Of a stretch of DNA of 23,252 nt, positions 7,567 through 14,096 are shown in pieces. Every line of letters begins with the position of its first letter. The stretch's first letter is position 1. The stretch is from positions 1 to 23,252 of the forward strand of contig CAYYVQ010000051.1 of the NCBI GenBank assembly GCA_964475205.1, read 5' to 3'. The translations under genes and the position numbers were made by a program. The DNA comes from CAYSRM01 sp964475205 (GTDB lineage: Bacteria; Verrucomicrobiota; Kiritimatiellia; UBA8416; CAYSRM01). The notes under the pieces were generated by a model, which ran no database searches, was not told the origin of the DNA, and saw nothing but the letters and a program-made list of their open reading frames with translations.

Positions 7567-8118
7567 ATGAATTTTGAACAGTTGTCTGACGAAGACCTGA
7601 TGAAACAGTTTTGTGCGACACTGGATGAAGAGGTGTTTCGAGTTCTTGCTGAACGATATTATCCCGCCGCATTAAGGCGGGCCACTCGTTTTTGCGGCGA
7701 CCGCGAGTTGGCGTGTGATGCTGTTCAAGACGTTATGATTCGGATTGTACGATGTCGGCGACGTTATAGCGCCGACAGGGCATTTGCCCCATGGTTTTTT
7801 GCCATTTTACGCAACAGGTGCATAGACCTGGTGCGTAAACGCAACAGGCAGAAGGCGCTCCTGGAGTCCTACAATGACGAGGCTTTTGTGCAGGGACCGG
7901 ATGAGGCAGCGCTTCAGTGCGTTCACGGTCTGCTGGCCAAGCTCCCGGCCGATCAGGCATATCTTCTTCGAAAGCGATATATTTATGGTCTGTCTATGCA
8001 GGAATTGGCGGAGCATTTGGGTTGTTCAATCGAGGCCGCGAAAAAACGGATTCAGCGGACGATTCGGGCGGTAAGAGAGAAACACGGCTTTGCGGGGTCA
8101 TCCATTCTCGATGCTTGA
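7567..8118 (+). CDS. ECF-type RNA polymerase sigma factor
   Basis: The 183-residue protein is of typical ECF size. Region 2 spans about residues 20-85 (LAERYYPAALRRATRFCGDRELACDAVQDVMIRIV, then FAPWFFAILRNRCIDLVRKRNR). Region 4 spans about 118-172 (HGLLAKLPADQAYLLRKRYIYGLSMQELAEHLGCSIEAAKKRIQRTIRAVRE). It should recruit RNA polymerase to a small set of promoters. No anti-sigma gene follows; a palindromic repeat and a convergent marC-like gene lie downstream. It is transcribed divergently from the TonB operon across a 213-bp gap, so control of that operon is a natural but unproven hypothesis. FecI-type factors regulate TonB-linked uptake, yet the FecR partner is absent. No clear ribosome binding site precedes the ATG. 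Confidence 0.88.
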   Translation: MNFEQLSDEDLMKQFCATLDEEVFRVLAERYYPAALRRATRFCGDRELACDAVQDVMIRIVRCRRRYSADRAFAPWFFAILRNRCIDLVRKRNRQKALLESYNDEAFVQGPDEAALQCVHGLLAKLPADQAYLLRKRYIYGLSMQELAEHLGCSIEAAKKRIQRTIRAVREKHGFAGSSILDA

Positions 8119-8120
8119 TA

Positions 8121-8240
8121 CTAACCCGCATATCTCACGGAATTTCGTAGCAGCCTGTCCGCCATCTGGCGGAAGAGCGTGGAGAGAGAGTGGTGCTATC
8201 CGTGCTCGCAGCAGGAATTTTGTGAGATATGCGGGTTAGG
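8121..8240. repeat. Full copy A of a dispersed palindromic repeat, between convergent genes
   Basis: The ends CTAACCCGCATATCTCAC and GTGAGATATGCGGGTTAG are perfect 18-bp inverted repeats, and pairing continues imperfectly for about 15 bp more inward. Inside is a small hairpin, TCCGCC-ATCT-GGCGGA. The left 65 nt match copy B (17734-17798) at 64 positions. The right 49 nt match at 47. The element starts 3 nt after the sigma-factor stop and ends at the marC stop codon. It therefore fills the whole convergent gap and could act as a two-way terminator or a MITE-like element. Confidence 0.85.
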
Positions 8241-8852
8241 TTAGAATTTGTCTGCCCAGCTTTTGATGCCCTGCATAATCATTTCTACTGAGACGGTACC
8301 GATGAAAAGCGCCATCATACGGCCGGCAATCTCTATATATCTCTGGATCAGGGGTTCGCGTTTCGGGCGCACATAGTCGTGCAACATCTTGAGTCCTATC
8401 ATGATGAGCGCTGATATAAGCACGGCAGCAGACACCAGGGCGCATGCCGGCAAAGGATTATATCTGTTGCCGATGAGTACGCTTGCGCTGATTGTGCCCG
8501 GTCCGACAAGAATCGGCACTGCTATTGCACCGGCAAGATTTTCTGATTCTCCTCGAAGCATTGTGATTGTAGTGGGGCCGCGAAAGACAAAGTGTAAACC
8601 GATTGCGAGGAATATAATGCCTCCAAATATCTGGAACGAAGCAAATTCAGCCTGAAGAATATTGGAAAAGAACGTGTCGCCGAGAATGACGAAGAACCAG
8701 AAAACAATCATGGCAATAAACGCGGCATGTAATAGTATTCTTGCAAATTTTTTAAGCTCGAACTTTTCCACGACATCGATCAGGTAGATTATCAGAAGAA
8801 AAGGGTTAAGGAGCACGAGCAACAGCGCCGAATATCTAAACAAATCCTGCAT
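8241..8852 (-). CDS. MarC-family integral membrane protein
   Basis: The 203-residue protein is almost entirely hydrophobic with about six membrane helices. It has the MarC-family landmarks LLVLLNPFLLIIYL near the N-terminus, FQIFGGIIFLAIGLHFVF, and AIAVPILVGPGTISASVLIG in the middle. The function of the family is uncertain; early links to multiple antibiotic resistance were not borne out. It stands alone on the minus strand and its stop codon abuts the palindromic repeat. The ATG at 8852 is preceded by AAGG about 10 nt away. A transporter role cannot be assigned from sequence. Confidence 0.85.
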   Translation of the reverse strand: MQDLFRYSALLLVLLNPFLLIIYLIDVVEKFELKKFARILLHAAFIAMIVFWFFVILGDTFFSNILQAEFASFQIFGGIIFLAIGLHFVFRGPTTITMLRGESENLAGAIAVPILVGPGTISASVLIGNRYNPLPACALVSAAVLISALIMIGLKMLHDYVRPKREPLIQRYIEIAGRMMALFIGTVSVEMIMQGIKSWADKF

Positions 8853-9007
8853 TTTATTTTAGCCTTGTTTTCTTCAAGAAACCCTATATTGGATTATTTT
8901 ACAAGCTCCGGAAGTCAACCGCTCCGTTCTCCCGCCAGCCTTGGTATCTGGGCAACACGCTGCAAATACTTATAAAGAGTAAGACAATAACATTCAAGAT
9001 ATTAACC

Positions 9008-9319
9008 ACTGAGATATGGGATGAGGATAAGATCCTTATAAAGCCGGCCGGATGCAACGCTATGTCTGTGGGTATATTTTCATGGTTGGATCTGGAATCT
9101 GAAGAAGGCCGATTCACTTTTGACTGGCTTGATGTCATTACGGACAAGTGGGCTGACAATGGAGCATATGCCGTGCCGGCAACTCCCAGCGGCTCGCCAC
9201 CAGTTTGGCTCAGCCGGGCGTATCCTGAAGTTTGCCGCTCCGATACAGGCCGGTGTTACAGCCCTCATGCTGCGATGGAATCCGAAGCTTTTTTGCGGTT
9301 CAAGTGTCAAGATGATTGA
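9008..9319 (+). pseudogene. N-terminal remnant of a GH42 beta-galactosidase
   Basis: The frame through 9062 reads as glycoside hydrolase family 42: TEIWDEDKILIK, AGCNAMSVGIFSWLDLE, SEEGRFTFDWLDVITD, NGAYAVPATPSGSPPVWLS and RAYPEVCRSD. These fit the family pattern of 'D-x-x-x-M-K-x-A-G-x-N', 'G-x-F-x-W-x-x-x-E-P-E-x-G-x-F' and 'A-T-P-x-x-x-P-x-W'. Several key positions differ. Homology fades near 9255, and a stop follows at 9317. Only about 80 of the usual 650 or more residues remain, and neither catalytic glutamate is present. No product is expected. The rest of the 500-bp gap between marC and purD holds nothing else I recognise. Confidence 0.75.
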
Positions 9320-9353
9320 CTGGGTTCGGAATTCGGTTAGTCTGATAGGTATT

Positions 9354-10622
9354 ATGAAGATACTTGTTATAGGCAGCGGCGGGCGGGAGCATGCTCTCGC
9401 GTGGAAACTTTCTCAGGATTCATCACGGCCCGAAATTTTCAGCGTTCCCGGCAATGCGGGTACGGCTATGCACGGGACAAACGTCGGCATAAGCGGTGAA
9501 TCAATTCGTGAAATTCTGGAATGGGCAAAAGAAAACAGGCCTGACCTTACGATAGTAGGCCCCGAAGCTCCTTTGTGCGCGGGTATAAGCGACCTTTTTG
9601 CGGAGCATGGTTTATCAGTTTTCGGTCCTTCAGGAGATGGCGCCAGGATTGAGGGCAGCAAAGTATATGCCAAGGAATTCATGAAGGCCGCGGGGGTTCC
9701 TACTGCTGATTTCAGGGTGTTTGACGATGCTTCCAGAGCCATGGATTACATCAGGTCAAAGGGCGCTCCCATCGTTGTCAAAGCCGACGGCCTGGCTGCA
9801 GGAAAGGGTGTTTTTGTATGCAAATCGCTTCAGGAGGCGGAGCAAGCCCTGGATGCAACCATGATCAGGAAAGAATTTGGCTCAGCCGGAGAACGTGTGG
9901 TGGTGGAAGATTGCCTCACTGGTAGCGAGGCATCCGTGCTTGCCCTTGTAGACGGCCGGAACTACACGATTCTGGATTCCTCCCAGGATCACAAGCGGGC
10001 CTATGACCATGACAAGGGGCCTAATACCGGTGGAATGGGCGCTTACTCGCCCACGCCGGTAATATCTAAAGACATGTGGCCTGTTATACGCGCGGAAATT
10101 TTTGAGAACACTCTTGCTGAATTCGATAAACGGAACATCAAATACCGTGGGGTTCTGTACGCAGGTTTGATATTAAACGAAGCAGGCGTTAACGTCCTGG
10201 AATTCAACTGCCGGTTTGGCGATCCGGAAACACAGGTTGTTATTCCGGGGATAGACGGCGACCTGTTTCCGGTTCTTGAGGCCTGCGCCAACGGCACACT
10301 TTCAAGGCATCTTCTTAAGTGGAAAAACGATCACAGGGTTTGCGTGGTTCTTGCGTCTGGCGGATATCCCGGGACTTATGACAAGGGTAAGGAGATCCGC
10401 GGGCTTCAGGAGACCGACAAGATGGACAACGTGTTTGTTTTTCATGCCGGGACAAAATCCGACCATGACAAAGTTGTGACCGCGGGAGGCCGGGTGCTGG
10501 GCGTAACGGCCTCAGGCGCTGACCTGAGAAAAGCTGTCGATCTGGCATACCGGGCTGTAGGGAAGCTTGATTTTGACCGGATGCATTATAGAACTGACAT
10601 TGCGAAGAAGGCATTGGATTGA
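9354..10622 (+). CDS. purD: Phosphoribosylamine-glycine ligase (GAR synthetase)
   Basis: The 422-residue enzyme joins glycine to 5-phosphoribosylamine with ATP, the second step of purine synthesis. The start MKILVIGSGGREHALAWKL is the classic PurD N-terminus, which excludes in-frame codons further upstream. Other landmarks are VGPEAPLCAGISD, the GPSGDGARIEGSK segment, the ATP-grasp region with KADGLAAGKGV, and the SSQDHKRAYDHDKGPNTGGMGAYSP block. ECNCRFGDPETQ-type metal-binding residues appear here as EFNCRFGDPETQ. The C-terminus ends with HYRTDIAKKAL. Length is normal for the family. An AGG 5 nt before the ATG is a weak ribosome binding site. The stop codon overlaps the next gene start (TTGA). 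Confidence 0.97.
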   Translation: MKILVIGSGGREHALAWKLSQDSSRPEIFSVPGNAGTAMHGTNVGISGESIREILEWAKENRPDLTIVGPEAPLCAGISDLFAEHGLSVFGPSGDGARIEGSKVYAKEFMKAAGVPTADFRVFDDASRAMDYIRSKGAPIVVKADGLAAGKGVFVCKSLQEAEQALDATMIRKEFGSAGERVVVEDCLTGSEASVLALVDGRNYTILDSSQDHKRAYDHDKGPNTGGMGAYSPTPVISKDMWPVIRAEIFENTLAEFDKRNIKYRGVLYAGLILNEAGVNVLEFNCRFGDPETQVVIPGIDGDLFPVLEACANGTLSRHLLKWKNDHRVCVVLASGGYPGTYDKGKEIRGLQETDKMDNVFVFHAGTKSDHDKVVTAGGRVLGVTASGADLRKAVDLAYRAVGKLDFDRMHYRTDIAKKALD

Positions 10623-11614
10623 AGTTAAAAAGAAGGCAACACTGTGGTGCACGGCCTGGAAATATTATGACAGGTGACGGGAGGATATCGGGATGTGTCG
10701 TTCAGATCGGTTTTCTGTTGAATCTGTTCTTTTATTCAGTCTGTGAAACAAGGGCAGAGACAGATCCCGGCCGGATATATGCGGCCCTGGACAGGGAGAA
10801 CATAGCATATAACTGCGAGCAGCTTGCCAGGGCAGCTTCGCAGGCGATAATAAAAGCCATTGATTCGAAGGCTAGCATAGTATCGCAGGTCCCCAAAAAG
10901 GACCTGGAAAAGAAACTTTCGGTTATTTCGGCTCACAAATGGCCCGAAGGAATCAGGTACATAGAACTGGCCGGATTCTACAGCGATTGGGCGTCAGTAA
11001 CGGAGTCATTGACAGATCTCTATGATAAAGACGCCGTAGGCATGATAATGGATCTCAGGGGTGCGGGTGGCGCTGATATTGAGGCGGTAGACAATGTTTC
11101 AGGAGTTTTTCTTCAAGAAGGAACGGAACTTTTCAAAGTTACAGACAGTCATGACAAATTGGTTGAATTACACACTGCTGCTAAGACAGATACCAGTGAT
11201 TTTGAAATACCCTTGATAATCCTTGTGGATGAAAATACGCGGGGGGCTTCGGAATTTTTTACGGCAGCCCTGAAGGGACGAAAACGATGTCTAGTTATGG
11301 GCTGTTCGACACAGGGAGATTCGGCAATACGGGAAAGAATCAGTCTATCGGAAAAAGCTGAGCTGTATATTGCTACAAAAAGGGTCGTTCCTGTTTCTGG
11401 TGTGCAATTTGATCCCGGCGGCGTTCAGCCTGATATTGTTGTGAGCGATCGCTCTGGCGGCGGGAGCGGCAAATTTCCGTCTTCATCCGAAAAAAAGAAG
11501 ATATCGAAGAAGGAGCAACTGGACAGGGATTTGATGGAGTTAACAAAAGACGACCCTCTAATGGGCAGGGCTTTTGACGTGCTGCTCGGGTTGCGGGCTT
11601 TGGGCAACCAATAG
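10619..11614 (+). CDS. S41-family peptidase-like protein lacking the catalytic lysine
   Basis: The 331-residue product has an N-terminal secretion signal (hydrophobic stretch at about 27-42, ending near CETRAETD). A shortened S41 (C-terminal processing protease/TSPc) domain follows. Visible family motifs are IRYIELAGFYSDW, AVGMIMDLRGAGGADIEAV, NTRGASEFFTAAL with the putative nucleophile Ser211, and a closing GVQPDI. Aligned without gaps from Ser211, the residue expected to be the catalytic lysine of the FGKG motif is Asp234 (TQGDS). The protein is probably inactive or uses other chemistry. No PDZ domain is seen. The TTG at 10619 has AAGAAGG upstream and overlaps the purD stop. ATG 10667 is the alternative start. 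The C-terminal tail (about 275-331) is lysine-rich. Confidence 0.75.
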   Translation: MKLKRRQHCGARPGNIMTGDGRISGCVVQIGFLLNLFFYSVCETRAETDPGRIYAALDRENIAYNCEQLARAASQAIIKAIDSKASIVSQVPKKDLEKKLSVISAHKWPEGIRYIELAGFYSDWASVTESLTDLYDKDAVGMIMDLRGAGGADIEAVDNVSGVFLQEGTELFKVTDSHDKLVELHTAAKTDTSDFEIPLIILVDENTRGASEFFTAALKGRKRCLVMGCSTQGDSAIRERISLSEKAELYIATKRVVPVSGVQFDPGGVQPDIVVSDRSGGGSGKFPSSSEKKKISKKEQLDRDLMELTKDDPLMGRAFDVLLGLRALGNQ

Positions 11615-11722
11615 ACGGCGACGGAAAGATTGAGCATAGAACGCGAAATGATTCTGAGACCTGAGAGTACAGTAATCCTGGAAGAACATGCCTGATATTT
11701 GTGTTAAGTGCAGTTAGTGTTG

Positions 11723-11758
11723 TTCCTGCATGCAGCAGGAATTCTGTGAGAAATGAGG
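11723..11758. repeat. Half-copy of the dispersed repeat with an extra hairpin
   Basis: GCAGCAGGAATTCTGTGAGA and the following bases match the right arm of the full elements. The left arm is missing. Instead TTCCTGC (11723-11729) pairs with GCAGGAA (11735-11741). It lies in the 169-bp gap between the S41-like gene and the phosphatase gene, ending 25 nt before the latter's start. Confidence 0.5.
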
Positions 11759-11783
11759 CCTGGACTGAGCTTGGGATGATAAG

Positions 11784-12305
11784 ATGAAGAAAGAAAGCAT
11801 ACTTTTTGTTTGCACCGGCAATGTGTGCCGGAGTCCTATGGCGGAATATATGTTCTGCCACAGGATAAATGGACATGCCGGATTTGAAGTTGGATCTGCC
11901 GGTATTGCAGCCATCCCTGGCATGGAGGCAAGCAGAACGGCAATTGAAGTTATGCGGGAGTGGAATATCGATATTTCGCCGCACAGGAGCAGGCAGGTTC
12001 AACAATACCACATGGAAACTTTTGCACGGGTAATAGTAATGACACCGTTACATGAGCAGCAATTGGCCTTGAATTTTCCGGAATTTAAGGATAAGATATC
12101 AGTTTTGACATGTTATGATCGGAATGGCGCCCGGAACGGCATTGCCGATCCGATAGGCATGTCTAAGCGGACTTACAGAGACATCAGAAACCAGATTTGG
12201 GACGCAATTGAAGGTCTCACCGCCTATCTGAGCGGAAAGGACCCTGAAAATACTGATAAGGGGAGTGATGAAGATAGCTATTGGATCGGACCATGGCGGA
12301 GTTGA
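11784..12305 (+). CDS. Low-molecular-weight protein phosphatase
   Basis: The 173-residue protein opens with the LMW phosphatase P-loop CTGNVCRSPMAE (Cys10 to Arg16). The catalytic-acid motif appears late as DPIGMSKRTY. Length is slightly above the usual 140-160 because about 20 extra residues at the C-terminus read through the start of the next gene. The residue before the second P-loop cysteine is Val14. YwlE, an arginine phosphatase, has Thr there, while tyrosine phosphatases have Ile, so tyrosine-type specificity is slightly favoured. Its end overlaps the RpiB-GlyA gene by about 38 bp. The order phosphatase-rpiB-glyA matches ywlE-ywlF-(ywlG)-glyA of Bacillus subtilis. The promoter is probably in the gap after the S41-like gene. 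Confidence 0.9.
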   Translation: MKKESILFVCTGNVCRSPMAEYMFCHRINGHAGFEVGSAGIAAIPGMEASRTAIEVMREWNIDISPHRSRQVQQYHMETFARVIVMTPLHEQQLALNFPEFKDKISVLTCYDRNGARNGIADPIGMSKRTYRDIRNQIWDAIEGLTAYLSGKDPENTDKGSDEDSYWIGPWRS

Positions 12306-13953
12306 GCTTAAAGAACGAATAAAAGGGGTTTTTGACGAACCTGGCGCAGAACTTACCGACTTAGGATGTTTTAGTGCGGAATCTTGCGATTATCCGGATT
12401 TTGCCGCCGAAGTTGCCGGACGCGTGTCAAGGGGCGAGTTTGATCAGGGCATATTGATATGTAAGACCGGTTTGGGCATGTCTATTGCGGCCAACAGGTT
12501 TCCGGGTGTACGGGCGACCCTTTGCATTAGTTCCGAAATGGCCCAAACGGCAAGGTCGCATAATGACGGGAATGTGCTGGTGTTAGGTGCGAACCTTGTA
12601 AAGGATGAAGATCTTGAGAGTATACTGGAAACATGGAAGAAAACCGCTTTTTCAGGTGAAGCGCGACATCAGCGGAGAATCGCCAAATTGGATAATTTGG
12701 CCGGTAAAAAGGGATTTTTGCACGAGATTCACGCTGTGGATGAGGAAATTGCAAATGATCTGGAGAAAGAGGGCGGCAGACAGGAAGGGACCTTGAATCT
12801 GATTGCCTCGGAGAACTTTACCAGCGCAGCTGTGCGGGAAGCTACCGGATCGGTAGCTACAAACAAATACGCGGAAGGCTATCCCGGGAAGCGTTGGTAC
12901 AATGGGTGTGCGCATATCGATGAAATAGAAGCCTGTGCGATTCAGAGAGCGAAGGATCTGTTTGATGCAGAACATGCCAATGTGCAACCCCATTCTGGAA
13001 GCGGCGCAAATATGGCGGTTTATTTCTCAGTCCTTGACCCTGGCGACACCATCCTTTCGCTGAGCCTTGCCCATGGTGGACATCTGACGCACGGCCATGC
13101 AGTGAACTTTTCCGGCCGTTTATTTAAAATTATTCCTTACGGCGTCAACGAGGATACTGAACAGATTGATTACGACGAGCTTGCTCGTCTTGCCCGGGAA
13201 CACAAGCCGCGCATGATCGTGGCTGGAGCCAGCGCTTATCCGCGTGTCCTCGATTTCGAGAAGTTCAGAAAGGTTGCCGATGAAACCGGCGCATACCTGA
13301 CTGTCGACATGGCTCATATCGCCGGCTTGGTTGCCGGAGGATGCCACCCGAATCCGGTGCCTTACGCTGATTTTGTTACCACCACGACTCACAAGACGCT
13401 GCGCGGTCCGAGGGGCGGGATGATTCTCTGCAAAGAGAAGTATGCCAAGGAGGTGGACAGGCAGATATTTCCGGGGGTCCAGGGAGGTCCGCTTATGAAT
13501 GTTATTGCCGGCAAGGCTGTATGCCTCAAGGAAGCTGCAACCGAAGATTTCAAGGCATATTCGAAACAGGTTGTGTGCAATGCTGCAACACTTGCTGGAA
13601 AGCTCATGTCGCGCGGGTTGCGCGTTGTCAGCAATGGCACTGATAACCATCTTATGCTTGTTGATGTTTCTTCAACACCTGTTCAGAATGGAAAGAATTG
13701 CGCTAATGTGCTGGAGCAAGCCGGGATTGTGGTCAACAAGAATGCGATTCCATTTGACAAGGAAAGTCCGTTTGTCACATCCGGGATACGGCTTGGCACG
13801 CCGTCCTTGACCACACGGGGCATGCGCGAAGCCGAAATGGAAAAAGTTGGCGGCATTATTGCCGATGTGATTGAAAAACCCGAAGATGAAACTGTCATCT
13901 CTTCGGTTATCAATACGGTGGAGAAGTTGGTCTCGGCGTATCCTTTGCCGTAA
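12268..13953 (+). CDS. glyA: Fusion of ribose-5-phosphate isomerase B and serine hydroxymethyltransferase
   Basis: One uninterrupted frame of 561 residues contains two enzymes. Residues 1-145 are RpiB: KIAIGSDHGGVELK, SCDYPDFA, and GILICKTGLGMSIAANRFPG with the catalytic cysteine near residue 65, then SHNDGNVLVLGA. RpiB interconverts ribose-5-phosphate and ribulose-5-phosphate. Residues about 155-561 are GlyA, which moves the serine hydroxymethyl group to tetrahydrofolate: LNLIASENFTS, NKYAEGYPGKRWYNG, HSGSGANMAVY, VDMAHIAGLVA, and the PLP lysine in TTTHKTLRGPRGG (about residue 376). Both parts look full length. ATG 12268 with AGGGG upstream is preferred; GTG 12265 is one codon earlier. RpiB shows Lys where most family members have Gly just after the cysteine. 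Confidence 0.93.
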   Translation: MKIAIGSDHGGVELKERIKGVFDEPGAELTDLGCFSAESCDYPDFAAEVAGRVSRGEFDQGILICKTGLGMSIAANRFPGVRATLCISSEMAQTARSHNDGNVLVLGANLVKDEDLESILETWKKTAFSGEARHQRRIAKLDNLAGKKGFLHEIHAVDEEIANDLEKEGGRQEGTLNLIASENFTSAAVREATGSVATNKYAEGYPGKRWYNGCAHIDEIEACAIQRAKDLFDAEHANVQPHSGSGANMAVYFSVLDPGDTILSLSLAHGGHLTHGHAVNFSGRLFKIIPYGVNEDTEQIDYDELARLAREHKPRMIVAGASAYPRVLDFEKFRKVADETGAYLTVDMAHIAGLVAGGCHPNPVPYADFVTTTTHKTLRGPRGGMILCKEKYAKEVDRQIFPGVQGGPLMNVIAGKAVCLKEAATEDFKAYSKQVVCNAATLAGKLMSRGLRVVSNGTDNHLMLVDVSSTPVQNGKNCANVLEQAGIVVNKNAIPFDKESPFVTSGIRLGTPSLTTRGMREAEMEKVGGIIADVIEKPEDETVISSVINTVEKLVSAYPLP

Positions 13954-14096
13954 CCTGAAGTTTTTGCCGTGATTTATGCAGTTTGCCCTGAACTTTTGTG
14001 TAGCCGCCGGCTTCCATTCCGCTCTTGCTTAGCGGATGTCAAATGGTTAGTGTTTTGTCAGGCTTCAGGAGACCAGCGCAGGTGTGTAAATAGCAA

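Noticed and set aside
9225..9300. A frame reading AAPIQAGVTALMLRWNP, resembling the serine region of subtilases
   Set aside because: It overlaps the clearer GH42 frame, lacks the GTSM motif before it, and no other subtilase motif is nearby. Likely chance.
9120..9353. N-terminal extension of purD
   Set aside because: The family N-terminus begins exactly at ATG 9354, and the upstream frame crosses the GH42 remnant.
11373..12011. 212-codon open frame on the minus strand across the S41-like and phosphatase genes
   Set aside because: Both genes on the plus strand have family motifs, and the minus frame reads through the intergenic repeat with no domain.
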